From Hemerocallis citrina (lineage: Eukaryota > Streptophyta > Magnoliopsida > Asparagales > Asphodelaceae): DNA of 64,000 nucleotides. The stretch lies in NCBI GenBank assembly GCA_017893485.1, contig CM030366.1, positions 51,490,565-51,554,564 on the forward strand. The letters are read 5' to 3'. Below, one piece after another: positions 1 to 11,892 of the stretch (within the stretch, counting starts at the first letter, position 1; every line of letters begins with the position of its first letter). The notes under the pieces are model-generated. The model was not told the DNA's origin. It made no database searches and saw nothing but the letters and a program-made list of their open reading frames with translations. The translations under genes and the position numbers were made by a program.

Positions 1-704
1 TCCGAGGGATGAGACTGTGAGAAATCCGAACCTCCTATTAAGTTGTGTTTTGTGCCACCACTGTGAGTGTCTCGAATGATAATTCGAGGTCCAATGTTGT
101 AGGATATCTGAACCTCTAGTCTAGTGGCGTTTTTGCGCCACTTTTATAAGTATCTTGAAAAACAATCCAAGTGCCGAAACTGTGATAAATCCAAACCTCG
201 TGTCTTATGGAGTTTTACACCATAATTTTTAGCACCTCAAATGTCATTCCAATGTCCAAGGCTGTAAGATACCCGAACCACTTGTCAAGTGGAATTATTG
301 CACCACTTTTCTTAGTGCCTCGAATGGCAATCCGAGGGTCGAGGTTATGAGAAATCTGAATCTCTAGTCATGTGGTGTTTTATGCCACATTTATTAGCTG
401 CTCGAATGACAATCCTGTGGCCAAGGCTGTGAGAAGTTTAATCCTCCATTCGAGTGGCATTTTACACCACTTTTGTGAGTGTCTCGAACGATAGTCCATG
501 GGACGAGGCTGTGAGAAATCCGAACATCTTGTTAAGTGGATTTTTTTGCCACCACTGTGAGTGCCTCGAATGACAATTTGAGGGCCGATGCTGTGGGATA
601 TCCGAACCACTTGTCAAGTGGTATTTTATGCCACTTTCGTGAGTGCCTCGAATGATAATCCGATGGACGAGGCAGTGATAAATTCAAACCTCTTGTTATG
701 CATC
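1..704. repeat. Sat1 tandem satellite, left block
   Basis: About eight and a half diverged copies of an 82-83 bp unit. Each unit has a core like CTCGAATGACAATCCGAGGG, then a GTGAGAAATCCGAACCTC or GTGGGATATCCGAACCTC variant, then an inverted repeat of the form AAGTGGC-loop-GCCACTT. The array continues after the hAT insertion, so both blocks are one original array. Small open frames here are repeat artefacts. Seen directly; satellite status is inferred from the tandem layout. Confidence 0.9.
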
Positions 705-712
705 ATTTTATG

Positions 713-920
713 TAGGGATGGCAAACGGGTCGAGTGGGCCGGGCCAGGCCCAACCCGTATGGGTTGGCACGTATAGTGGGCGGGCTCGGGCTGGTTTGCC
801 CACTTATCCGGGCCGGGCCGGGCCGGGCTCAAGCTTGGTTTGGGTGGCCTGCCCAACCCGTGAACCCTTTAGGGTTCAACCCGGGTTGGGCCGAGTCGAC
901 CCGCGGGTTGGCCCGTTTAT
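713..920. repeat. hAT left terminal and GC-rich subterminal repeats
   Basis: The 12-bp terminal repeat is followed by about 200 bp of clustered GGGCCGGGCC, CAACCCGT and GACCCGCGGGTTGG motifs. Similar motifs appear in inverted orientation at 3985-4293. Plant hAT transposases bind short subterminal repeats, so these are candidate binding sites (inference). Confidence 0.8.
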
Positions 921-966
921 ATAGGGTTAGGATTTTTTTTTTTGTATAATTTCTTTTGTAGCTTAA

Positions 967-1021
<55 letters not shown>
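967..1021. repeat. (AAT)n microsatellite in hAT
   Basis: About 18 copies of a trinucleotide A/A/T repeat lie between the left subterminal region and the 3' end of the transposase gene. The surrounding 922-1270 is AT-rich and shows no other feature. Confidence 0.9.
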
Positions 1022-1023
<2 letters not shown>

Positions 1024-1270
1024 AAGTAAGCAATAATACTAATAAACATTAAAAATCGTAATAATAATAATAAGATTGAAAGAGTGAAATTGGCAACAAA
1101 TTTTGAAATATTATTCATATGAATTTAAGTTATACAATTTTAACAATTTCTAATGAAATGAAGAATTCAATTCACAAATAAGTTTTATACAATAGCATAT
1201 TTGTTATATACAATTTTACAACGACTACAATTTTTCTAATTTAACATAACAAGCAAAGCTATTGTTGTTG

Positions 1271-3398
1271 TTATTGTTGTTGTTCTTCGGGCGAGTTGCT
1301 TCCACTTGTGGACGTTGATAGTGCTTTCCCTTGTGTCCTATCTTCAGCCTTCAGCCAGTCTTCTGTACAAACGAGCATCTCTAACGATTCCGGCTTCAAG
1401 CGATTCCTGTAATCAGTTAGAACCTTGCCACTTGTAGAAAATGCACTCTCAGAAACAACTGTAGAGACAGGAGGAGTTAGTAAATCTTTAGCCATAATTG
1501 ACAGAATACTAAAAGTGTGTTCATGGTCTTTCCACCATTGTAAAATATCTAGTGGAGAAGTAGAAGGCTCAGAATCTTGTTGGTTATACCAATTTAATTC
1601 ATTTGGTTGATTAGTCCTAGGTTTTTTTGATTGAATTTGTTCAAGTAAATTAAATGTTCTATCATCAATTCTACTTTTACCCTTACCTTTAGAACGACCA
1701 GAAGAAGAACTAGCTATAGAAGTTGTACTACTAGAAGCAAAACGTCTATCATAATAATCATACAAGTTATTTAACGTAGATTCAAACTGAACTAAAAAAG
1801 TAGCGCAATCAATTACTAATTCTACATGTTCCTCAAGTAATGCAAAAAAAATTTCTATCAAACTCTTCGTACCTTCTAATTTGATACGAGGATCCATAAC
1901 CGTAGCAACACAAATCAACATAGGAGGAGGAAAATAATACTTCAAAAATTTTTGAAATGCAGGTTTTACAATCTCACCAACATTGATATCATTTAACATT
2001 TCGTTACATGTTTGCATCATGCTAACTAATTCAATAAAAATGCTACTAGAAATAGATTCATATGTTTTTGAAAATTTTAAAGTTGCGGTTTTAAAAGGTT
2101 CTAAAAATTTCAACAAAGATTCGGCAAAAAACCAATTGGGGGGAGTCATTTCAAAATTATGCATATTTTTTGCGATACAAAAATTATTTACAACTGCTTT
2201 ATATTCGGTAACAACATTTAGTAAATCAAAAGTAGAATTCCATCGGTGTTTAATATCCTTTGGAAATCTTCTAAAAGGAACATTTCTAACCCTACACCAG
2301 GCTTTCCATTCTTGAAAAATGCTTGGACTTAATGTAATGAAATGTACACAATTTCTAATTTTAAATATATATGGATCAGCTATTTTTAATGCATCTTGAA
2401 CACATAAATTTATAATATGACATGCACATCTAACATAAAAAATATTGTCAGATGGAGGGTTTAATACGGATTTTAAAGTAGTAATTGCTACATTGTTGTT
2501 AGATGCATTATCAAAACAAATACACATAATTTTATCGTGAATATGAAAAACATCACAAATTTCTATAATACGATTTGCTATTTCAGCGCCACTACGGGGA
2601 TACGGCAACGCCGCAAGTGATATAATTCTTTTTTGAAGAATCCAATCATTGTCGATCCAATGACAGGTTATTCCCATCGTTGGATATTATTAAGACCCGT
2701 CCAACAATCCGAAGTTAAACTAACCCTACAAGTTAAACTCCATAAAATTGCAATCAAAGCGTCCTTCATTTCGATGTACATTTTAAAAGAATCTGATTTG
2801 CAAGTATTTCTCAGAATTCTTCTAAAATGAGGGTTTAAGGCCGTTTGATTAAAATTTTCCAAGTTCCTACTCTCGGGATAGGAAAATGGTAACTCTTCCT
2901 TAATGACTAATCGGGCCATTTCCCGACGAACAAGATCGGGATCATAAGGGTGGCTATCAACTAGACCGGTCCTAGGGTTGATTTTTTGTTGGCCTTGTAT
3001 TTGATCAAGAAGTTCTTTATGGTTATGTTGGATGTGCCCACTAATTGTACCGGTGCCGTCACCCCTCTCGAATTTGTATGTTTTACCATTTTTTTTGCAA
3101 ACTTTCAAACCTATACCGGAGTATGTTCGTCCAGGATATAATCATAAAACTTATGCCAATCGCTAGTTTCTCCTCTACTTTTCCTACTACTACGGGGTTA
3201 TGTGGTTTCGGTTGGTTGTTGTTGTTCTTCTTCTTCTTCCAATTGTATGTCACCTACAATCTCGTCGTGTGTACCCAATTGTTGGGTAGGAGAATCATGG
3301 TATTCTTGGGCGGTCTCACTAGTTGGGACAATTGGTGGCTTACGGGAAGAGGTTGACGAATCTTGTCCGCTACGATCGCTACCGCGTGATCTAGACAT
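1271..3398 (-). pseudogene. hAT transposase, broken
   Basis: The reading begins at ATG 3398 (MSRSRGSDRSG), runs through an acidic/Gln-rich N-terminus, a degenerate BED zinc finger (SDWHKFYDYIL near 3160; VCKKNGKTYKF near 3090), the LTSDCWTG motif (near 2700), FDNASNNNVAI, RCACHIINLCVQDAL, HRWNSTFDLL, and a complete hAT C-terminal dimerisation region (LDILQWWKDHEHTF to NRLKPESLEMLVCTEDWL, about 1350-1560). This order is that of plant hAT transposases. Lesions seen: an in-frame stop near 3194, two stops between 3109 and 3135 that also hit the zinc finger, and a one-base frame change where the 146-codon segment (2668-3108) overlaps the 468-codon segment (1271-2677). The C-terminal two-thirds is otherwise open. 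The protein would cut and rejoin element ends in the nucleus; this copy cannot make it. Confidence 0.92.
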
Positions 3399-3984
3399 AA
3401 TGTAGTAATGTGCTAAAGTAAAGTATGTAAAAAAAATATACAATGTAGGAACGGTGAATTATACAAAAAAAATCTAAAAAACAAGAGGGTTGAGATAGAG
3501 AAGTTAAAAAAACGAACAATAATTTTAACTACAACGCAAAAAAAAATATAACGAGAGAGGTATGAAATTTTGATACCGTTCACCGTGGAATACGCGTATG
3601 TAAAAAAACTGTAAAAATAAGAATAGAATAGAAAAGATGGAGGAGCGCTTTGCCGATTCCGCAATTGAAGAGTTGAGGAGAGCTTGAAGTAGATTTGACG
3701 AGGGTTGAAGAGAGTTGAAGACGTTGAAGACGTTGAATTTTGATTCCGATATGACCGAAATTTGATCGTGTATATGGCTCGTTGTAGACTTGTTTGATGA
3801 ATACTACAATTGTTGAAAAATTCTTTACAAATGATGTATAATAGTAGAGAGAGTAAGAGAGTAAGGTGTGATTTTTTATGAGATTTTTGGGGGTATTTAT
3901 AGGCTCAAAATATGGGAAAAACCCAAAAAAAACAAAAAAAGCCAAAAAAACGGCTAAAGAGCCGTTCGGAACGGCTCTGGAGAC
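3399..3984 (-). other. hAT 5' flank of transposase, noncoding
   Basis: AT-rich sequence between the transposase start and the right subterminal repeats, ending in A-rich runs near 3905-3960. By position it should hold the promoter and 5' leader of the minus-strand transposase. No clear TATA box could be assigned. Confidence 0.5.
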
Positions 3985-4293
3985 AGAGAGCTGCCGTTTT
4001 CGACCGTTCGACCCGCGGATCAACGGTCGACCCGTAACGGGTCGAACGTTCGACCGTACGGGTTCAACGGGTCGGAACCCGCGGGTCGACCCGCGGGTTG
4101 GCGGGTTGAATTCGCGAGCTTAACGGATTCGTGGGCCGGGTTTCGCGGGTTCAATTCGCGTTATTTGCGACCCGGGTCGACCCGGTACTGTTCACCGGGT
4201 TCGACCCGAACCCGCCTAGTTGTTAAACGGGCCGGATTAGTGGGCCGGGTCGTGGGTGGGTCGCCGGTTGACCCGGCCCAGTTGCCATCCCTA
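3985..4293. repeat. hAT right subterminal and terminal repeats
   Basis: Dense GGGTCGACCCG/GACCCGCGGGTTGG motifs ending in the terminal repeat TTGCCATCCCTA. They mirror the motifs at 713-920 in inverted orientation. Confidence 0.8.
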
Positions 4294-4301
4294 ATTTTAT
4301 G

Positions 4302-5650
4302 CATCCTTTTGTGAGTGCCTCAAAAGATAATCTGCGGCCGAAGGTTGTGGGATATCCTAACGTCTTCTCAATTGGCATTTTATGCTGCATTTATTAGTGC
4401 ATCGAATGACAATCCGAGGGCCGAGAATGTGATAAATCTGAACCTCTTTTCACGTGACATTTTGAGCCACAATTTTACTGCCTTGAATGAAAATTCAATG
4501 TCCAAGGCTGTAAGAAATCTAAACCTCTCGTCGGGTTCAGTTTTATGCCACTTTTGTGAATGTCTCGAATCATAATCCGAGCAACGAGGCTGTGAGAAAT
4601 CTTAACCTCTAGTTAAGTGTTGTTTTGCGCCACCGCTCTGAGTTCATAGAATGACAATCCGAGGGCCGATGTTATGGAATATCCGAACCTCTTGTCAAGT
4701 GGCGTTATTGCATCACTTTTGTGAGTGCCTCGAATTACAATCCGAGTGCTGAGATTGTGAGAAATCCAAACCTCTTGATAAGTGGAATTTTACGCAACCT
4801 TTGTGAGTTCCTCGAATGACAATCCGAGGGCCGAGGTTGTGGTATTTCCGAACCACTTGTCAAACAGCATTTTGCATGTCTTTTTGAGTGTGACGAATGA
4901 CAATTTGAGGGATGAGACTATTAGAAATCCAAACTTCTTGTTAAGTGGCATTCTTGCGCCGCCACTTTGAGTGCTTCAAATGACAATCCTAAGGGCTGAT
5001 GCGGTGGGATATCAGAACCTCTTGTCTAGTAGCATTTTGTGCCACTTTTGTTAGTGCCTCGATTTATAATCCGAGGGTCGAGATTGTGATAAATCTGAAT
5101 ATCTTGTCAAGTGGCATTTTGCACCACATTTTTTGGCACCTCGAATGACAATCCGATGTCCAAGGTTATGAGAAATCTAAACCTCTTGTCTAGTGGAGTT
5201 TTACTTCACTTTTGTGAGTGTCTTGAATGATAATCTGAAGGAAGATGCTGTGAAAAATCCGAACATCTTATTAAGTGGCATTTTGCCCCACCACTGTGAG
5301 TATTTGAAATGACATTCGGGCCGATGTTGTGGGATATCCGAACCTCTTGTCAAGTGGCGTTATTGAGCCACTTTTGTGAGTACCTCGAATGACAATCCGA
5401 AGGCCAAGGCCGGGAGAAATCAGAACCTCTAGTCAAGTGATGTTTTCCGCCACAATTTTGAGCGGCTCGAATGAAAATCCTATGGCCGAAGCTGTGAGAA
5501 GTCTGAACCTCCTGTTGAGTGGAGTTTTACGCCACTTTTGTGAGTATCTCGAATGATATTCCTAGGTACGAGACTGTGAGAAATCGGAACCGCTCGTTAA
5601 GTGGCATTTTTTGCCACTGCTGTTAGTGCCTCTTTGGACAATCCTGTGGC
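4302..5650. repeat. Sat1 tandem satellite, right block
   Basis: About sixteen more copies of the 82-83 bp unit. Units with a distinctive CC(A/G)CCACT-type hairpin arm recur near 4627, 4956, 5285 and 5611, spacings of 329, 329 and 326 bp. This indicates a four-unit higher-order repeat of about 327 bp in this block. The array decays and ends about 5640-5650, where LTR-like sequence begins. Confidence 0.9.
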
Positions 5651-6730
5651 TGAATCTAAAGACGAATCAAAAGTCTACCTAGCATAACATAGCATGGAAT
5701 TAAGTAGTTGAACTTAAATTTGTATGTCATAATCTACTCCAACAAGCATGAATGAACAAGCACACAAAAACAGAAATTTTTAACTTTACCTTCACTACTT
5801 TGAGCTAGAAATTTCTATTCATTTTCATGCCTTCTATTCAAAACCGAAATCAACCATCTAAAAATATTTAGCATGATGTTAGTTGGTTTTCTAAAGAATA
5901 TTTACATAGAAGTTGATTTCTCTACCAAAACAAAACTACAACTACTTCTTCACTCATGAATTGTTATGTTACTTAGCATGCCATCGAAATATGATTAGCA
6001 ATTAAACATACACCATTTCAAGTTGCATGCAATTCTTATCATGGATGAACAATACGTACTCATATTCTAACATAACAAAAATAATTTGGAGGACACCCAC
6101 CTTGTTTAGAGAGTACTTAGCACAACAAATTTCCTCCTAGCCTTGCTCCTCCTCTTCCTAGCTCCAAGCTTGCTTCCAATCCTTCAAACTTGAATAATGA
6201 ACTCGTTGCCACCTTGTCCTCACCCAAAATAGCAACTAAGTGAACAAAAGAGAGTTTGTTGAGTGGAGAGGGAGTGAAAAATTGAGCTAGGGAATCACCC
6301 CTTGCTCGCTACTTGTATGGTTGGCCAAGGAAGAAAAGAGAGAGTGTGTTGCTTGGGATTCCCAAAACACTCCAGTGTTTTCTAGGAACTCTTCATGATA
6401 TGATGCTACCCTAGTCTACCCCGTAGGACACCTACACACCCAAACTACTCCCCTTTTCCTCCAAACATAACTCGCCAAACTCGCCATCTCCCCTTTATTA
6501 TTATTATTTTTTGTAGTTGCATCATGTGACAAGTTTTTGTGTACATGTGAACAAGTTAGTATGTATAGAGTCTATTTGGGTCAAGCTCAAGTGAGTTAGG
6601 TTGGCTTGTTCCCAAACATAGAAACCCTAAGTGTCAACACCAATTTGGTTTGTCTCCATTCTATGTAAATTATAATTTATAAATACCAATTTAAATTGAG
6701 AAAATACCCCAACTCTGTTCAATAAATACA
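5651..6730 (-). mobile_element. LTR fragment (I), truncated
   Basis: Noncoding, between the two satellites. On the minus strand it contains the block CAAGGTGGGTGTCCTCC at 6088-6103, shared with the other LTRs of this window (compare H at 8921-8935), next to an AG/CT-rich leader-like stretch (6120-6170). Its right edge reads TGTATTTATTG on the minus strand and could be an LTR start. No matching target duplication was found and the LTR 3' half is missing, so it is called a fragment of a relative of solo LTR H. Confidence 0.55.
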
Positions 6731-6992
6731 ATTAGTCTAGTGGCATGCACCTGAGCAAGCTCAGAGACTCAATCCGCTTCTCGATCTGCTCCTAAAACAA
6801 CCAATGGACAAGTGCAGAGTCCATACTCATTGTTCAAGAGTAGCTTCACAAACTTGCCACCGAGAAAGTGTTAGGCTCGACTCACCATTCCATCTACTAC
6901 CAAAACTTGTAGTCAATTTGTTTGCTGTCTATACTCGTGGTTCATAGAGTTGACCTAGTAGCTTGCACGCGAGCAAGCTTAGAGACTCAACT
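6731..6992. repeat. Sat2 satellite, left block
   Basis: About 1.2 copies of a 217-bp unit (GAGCAAGCTCAGAGACTC ... GGTTCATAGAGT), cut by solo LTR H. CAACT at 6988-6992 is the left copy of H's target duplication. The unit is a dimer of two related ~108-bp halves. Confidence 0.88.
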
Positions 6993-7268
6993 TGTAAATC
7001 CCCGAGTTTCGTACACTGGAAACTCAAGATACAATCTGAAATTTTTTACTTCAAACGATTACATAACACAATAAAATTACAGGAAATTTAAAATTTTATT
7101 TACATCCCATAGTATTACAAAGTACAAGTTGCTTTACAATAAGTTACATCATAAATTACATCAGTAAATACACTGTACAATCTATGTCCTTCACTCGGAT
7201 GCTCTACACAGCTCGAGTCCCCTACTCCAAGATCAGGAAGGTCCTGCACACTAAACAACTATGGGTAC

Positions 7269-7528
7269 GTCAGATAAATGTAACTGACACAATGCAGATG
7301 AAACCCGTGATCTCCAAAATTCTCTATAATCAATATTAATGCAACTTAAAACTGTGAAAGTATACAAACAAAAGTGTCAGTGTATGCCATGATCCTAGAA
7401 TCTAATGCACAAACTCAAATGCACACGATGCCTTTCTTCTAATGCACACTTGATTGTAAACATATGCATCCCATACTACATATTTCCCCAATCCAGCTCA
7501 AGTTATTCAGATGATAGGTTTCGATCCT
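7269..7528 (-). promoter_or_regulatory. Conserved LTR block set in H
   Basis: On the minus strand, in order: the imperfect palindrome AGGATCGAAACCT (7516-7528), TATGTAGTATGGGATGCAT (7464-7482) and the inverted repeat GTCAGTTACATTTATCTGAC (7269-7288), which lies 276 bp before the LTR 3' end. The same order occurs in LTRs D, F, E, B and C. Confidence 0.75.
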
Positions 7529-9161
7529 TCGCCATGCATCCTACTCTTGTGCTATTCCTATTCCTATCCTTAATCCAGTGACTGATGGGGTTGTAGTTGT
7601 TCGGTCTAGTTTTGCTTTTGTAGCTAGTAGTGGTTAATGTGGAGTGGAGTACCCTGATACCCTTCAGTGTACAACCAAGGTGGAGTGGAGTACCCTGATA
7701 ACCTCCGGCGTACATCTATGGTGGAGTGGAGTACCCTGATATCCTCTGGCATATATCTCATCCACTTTTGGTCCTGTTCGCATTTGGCAATGTAGAACTT
7801 AGATGGATGCTTAGGGGTCCATCCCCTAGCTCCGACCAATCCCAGCTTACGTCCCACTAATCTTTTACACCACCACGATCTTCCTAGTGAGCGGTAGCTC
7901 CAAACAACAATGGATTCCCTCTATGGGCAGCGAACAATTTGACGCACGGACCGTCTCATCCCACGCGCTCGAGGTGTCACAGGCTTCTATTCTACTCGTC
8001 TATTCATGTATCAACATCACATCTTTGGTATATTTCAACCCCATACAACTACCATAACCTCATACAACAATCATCTTACACTACGTTCCTAACAATGTGC
8101 AAAATAGTAACTAGTTACACAAATGAGCTAGGAGTCAACTTAACCATATACAGTTTATCATCTACTGTACATGACATTATTTAAAAGTCACCAACTATGC
8201 ATTTCTAAGTCAATTAGATGGTCCTATGTTCATAGCAACTTTTTTCTATCAAAACCGCAAGTTAAACATCCAACTCGTAGTTCCTGTCATTTGTAAAAAT
8301 CACCAACAATCACACACCACTTGGAATTTCAACTTCTTAGATACTGGAGAAAGTTAAATGAGTCTACTACAAGTTCTTAGTTGGGAGTTTTCTCAAAATA
8401 CTTCATTTAAGAGGCCAAAAAGATCGAGGACTGAAATGTGTACAAATTTTCAGAAACTAAAAACTGCTAACCAGTAATGAATAAAAAATTGAATAAAATA
8501 CTAAACAATCTAGAAAATTCATAAAATTTAGTGACCATGTTCTAGACACATACAAGTATCACATATAAAAATTTCAACTTGAATACCACATAGTTAGAGA
8601 GATGAATTTTTGAAATAGAAGTAGTAAACTAAACAGAATCACAACTCAACCAATAGTGGTTAAAAATAGCGAATATTATCCAAAACTTGTGAAATTCGGT
8701 AGAGATTCTCTAGACACAAATAAGATGCTGATGCCACTATAAAAATGTCAACCATAAATTCCTCATATTCAAGGAGTTATGATTTTTGGAGTTGAAGAAA
8801 AATACAAACTTTTCATGTTATTCACAAATAACCATTCATCATCTTTCACCCTATAATCTCATACCATCTATAACATAAAAAAGAGTCTATACTACACATA
8901 ATTTATCAACCATGATCGTTGGAGAACACCCACTTCGAAGTGTAGACAAAATAAAACTTCCAAGCTCCTAGTATGGTCTTCTCCTTCTCCTAGCTTGCTT
9001 TCTTTTCTTGCTTAATTTGCTTCTAAAGAATATTAGGGGAAATTTGGGAATGGAGAGTGATATAGAAATAAACTAGTAAAGTAGCATGGAATTTGGACTT
9101 TAGAAAAATAATTAAGTGTCAAATAAGAAGAAGATGAGATATGATTTTCTCCATAGACTCA

Positions 9162-9169
9162 CTTATATA
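9162..9169 (-). promoter_or_regulatory. TATA box of solo LTR H
   Basis: TATATAAG on the minus strand, about 570 bp inside the LTR 5' end and some 230 bp upstream of the AAGTGGGTGTTCTCC block. This is a normal position for the U3 promoter of a long plant LTR. Confidence 0.6.
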
Positions 9170-9743
9170 GTATGAGAGGGTATGAGGGTTGGGGTTTGGT
9201 TTGGCCGGCTAGGAGGGTTGGAGAGAGGTTGGGTTAGGATGGAGTGGAGTGGAGGGTAGAAGGGTCTAGGGTGCTTAGGTTTCCCTCCAATTTTACATAA
9301 ACCCCTAGGTTTTAAATAATTACACATAACCCATTTTCTTAGTCAACAATTGTAGGCTCATTTGTTCAAGAGAATTTTTAGTGTAGTGTACTATATACCC
9401 TAGTCTTAATTAATCTTCTTCAAAGTCGAAGATTGTATGCTATGGTTGCATGTGTAGTGTATGTATAATATAATATATATATTAGTAGTCTATAAGTTTA
9501 TGAAACATAATTTGTAAGGTTGGCCTCATAGGTTAAATTCATATGAATTTTAAATTAAAACCACACAACTCATGTGTATATAACAATGTACAAAATGTGC
9601 ACAATTCAGTTGCAATAACATTCATATGCCAAAATATTATTATACAAAATAATACAACAATATTCATACAATGCAACATTATTTGCATACAAAATATTGT
9701 TATACAAAATAATTGTTAATTATTTTGGGGATATTACACAACT

Positions 9744-11090
9744 CGCCACTTGATCTGCTCCTGAAACAACTAACGGACAAGTGCAGAGTTCATACTCATG
9801 ATTTGTGTAGTCGCTTTAGCAACTTGCCACCGACTAAGTGCAGTGCTTGACTCGTCATTCGATCTTCTCCCAAAACCCATCGTCAACATGTTCGGAGTCC
9901 ATACTCGTGGTTCATAGAGATGGTCAAGTAGTATGCTCTCGAGAAACCTCAGATACTCAACTCGCCACGTGATATCTTTCTAAAACAACCAATGGACAAG
10001 GCGAGGTCATACTCTTGGTTCATAGAGTTGCTCTAGCAACTTGCTGCCGAGCAAGTCCAGGGCTCGACTCGCCATTCGATCTGCTCCCAAAACTCATCGT
10101 CCATCTGTTTGGAGTCCATGCTCGTGCTTCATAGAGTTGGTATAGTAGTATGCACCTGAGCAAGCTCAGAGACTCAACTCGCCACTCAATATGTTCCTAA
10201 AATAACCAACAGACAAGTGCGGAGTCCATACTCTTTGTTCATAGAGTCGCTTTAGCAACTTGCTGTCAAGTAAGTGCGAGGCTCGAATCACCATTGATCT
10301 GCTCCCAAAACTTATCGTCAACATATTTAGAGTCCAAACTCATGGTTCATAGAGTCGGTCTAGTGGCATGCACCCGAGCAAGCTCAGAGACTAAACTCGT
10401 CACTTTACTTGCTTCTGAAATAACCAACAAACAAGTGCGGAGTCCATACTCCTTGTTCAAGAGTAGATCTAGCAACTTGCCAATGAGCAAGTGTAGGGGT
10501 CGACTCGCCATTCGATCTGCTCCCAAAATTTGTAGTCAACCTGTTCGGAATACATAATCGTGGTTCATATAGTAGGTTTAGTATTATTCACCCTAGCAAG
10601 CTCAGAGACCCAACTAGACACTCGATCTGTTCCTAGAACAACCAACTGACAAGTGTGGAATCCAAACTTAAGGTTCATATTGTCGCTCCTGCAACTTCCC
10701 ACTGAGCAAGTGCGGGGCTCGACTCGCCATTCCATCTGCTCCTAAAACTCATCGTCAACCTGTTCGTAGTCCATACTCGTGGTTCATATAATCGGTCTTG
10801 TAGCATGCACCCGAGCAAGGTCAGAGACTCAACTCATCACTCGATCTGCTCCTAAAACAACCAACGGACAAGTGCAAAGCCCATACTCATAGTTCATGAA
10901 TCGTTCTAGCAACTTGCCACCGAGCAAGTGTAGGTCCTAACTCACCATTCGATCAGCTACCAAAACTTGTAGACAACCAGTTCGGAGTCCGTACATGTGG
11001 TTCATAGAGTTGGCCTAGTAGCTTTCACCCGAGCAAGATCTGAGACTCAACTCGCTTCTCGGTCTGCTCCTAAAATAACCAACAGACAAG
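9744..11090. repeat. Sat2 satellite, right block
   Basis: About 6.2 copies of the 217-bp dimer. The phrase CAAGCTCAGAGACTC recurs near 10161, 10378, 10597, 10816 and 11033, spacings of 217-219 bp. Each dimer has two diverged halves sharing TCGATCTGCTCC and GGAGTCCATACTCGTGGTTC. The array stops abruptly inside ACCAACAGACAAG at the start of retrotransposon D. Confidence 0.92.
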
Positions 11091-11849
11091 TGTAACATAA
11101 CACAAAATTGAGTTATTACAATTTTGCACCACATGTGCGTAAATCTATTTTGTACCGTTACGTGCAATATCCGTAACAATATAAAAATTTTCGACATATT
11201 TTCTATGTGTTTCAATTATTTATTTTATAACTTGGTTGAATTTGTTTTTCTAAATTGAATTCATTTTCCCCTGTTTTTAGCCAACTCAAACATATTTAGT
11301 TTTATATGAGCGTGTTAATTGTAAAAATATTTTGGAGTCATATATATATTTTTATTCCATTTACTAAGTGAATGCATAATCTAGTTTTAACTAAACTAGG
11401 TTTATTTAATCCATATTAATTTGGGTGATATATGTGGTTATATTAAGTAACAATTAATAATTTTTAGTATGTAGCTTATGTGCACATAAACTCATCTTGA
11501 ACCCATGCATTTCGCCTAAATTGTGGCTGACAAAATTAGAGAAGAGGGGGATTTTACCAAGTCTAAATAGCTTCAAATAGTTGTTAAAGGGTGGTTATGT
11601 AAAAGGATCATGAGTAGTTTCTTTAAAAAAAAATAAAACTACTCATCTTTCTCTCATTTTTTACGCAAATCCGGCCAACGCACCTGGTAGGTGAAAGCAA
11701 ATTTTATTTTTTGCGAACATATACTTTTGGAGAACGTGGTTTTGGATGAGAAAGGGTTTGAGATTTCTAGTACAAGGCATACATCAAAGAGGTGGGCGTC
11801 CCTTGACTTTCTAATTTGTTCTTGTTAGAATTTGCATGCTAGATAAATA

Positions 11850-11892
11850 TGTGTGTGTGTGTGTGTGTGGGTGGGGAGGGGGGGGGGGGGGG
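11850..11892. repeat. (GT)n and poly-G tract
   Basis: About ten GT repeats pass into GTGGGGAGG and then an uninterrupted G run. A second G run lies at 12366-12383. Both are slippage-prone and may differ in length between reads. Confidence 0.9.

Larger units (their letters stand above)
713..4293 (-). mobile_element. hAT DNA transposon inserted in Sat1
   Basis: The element begins TAGGGATGGCAA and ends with the exact complement TTGCCATCCCTA, the terminal inverted repeats. It is flanked by a perfect 8-bp target duplication ATTTTATG at 705-712 and 4294-4301. Eight-bp duplications and this type of repeat are diagnostic of hAT elements. The Sat1 array is continuous if the element and one duplication copy are removed. 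It is 3,581 bp long, a normal size for an autonomous hAT. It carries one transposase gene on the minus strand, broken by stops and a frameshift, so this copy could move only with help from another copy. Confidence 0.97.
6993..9738 (-). mobile_element. Solo LTR H in Sat2
   Basis: A 2,746-bp LTR reading TGTAATATCCCC ... GGGGATTTACA on the minus strand. It is flanked by CAACT at 6988-6992 and 9739-9743, and the Sat2 array resumes exactly on the far side. No internal domain, primer site or second LTR is present, so this is a solo LTR left by LTR-LTR recombination. On the minus strand it has a TATA box at 9162-9169, the AAGTGGGTGTTCTCC block at 8921-8935, a degenerate palindrome at 7516-7528, TATGTAGTATGGGATGCAT at 7464-7482 and a GTCAG...CTGAC inverted repeat at 7269-7288. 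Small frames around 7500-8180 have no coding character. Confidence 0.93.

Noticed and set aside
1425..2315. Plus-strand frames across the hAT transposase
   Set aside because: Antisense shadows of the minus-strand transposase.
4315..4970. Small plus-strand frames in Sat1
   Set aside because: Generated by the satellite period; the translations simply repeat the unit.
9744..11090. Regular repeats considered as a CRISPR array
   Set aside because: Units are 217 bp with no spacer/repeat distinction, in a plant genome. Ordinary satellite.
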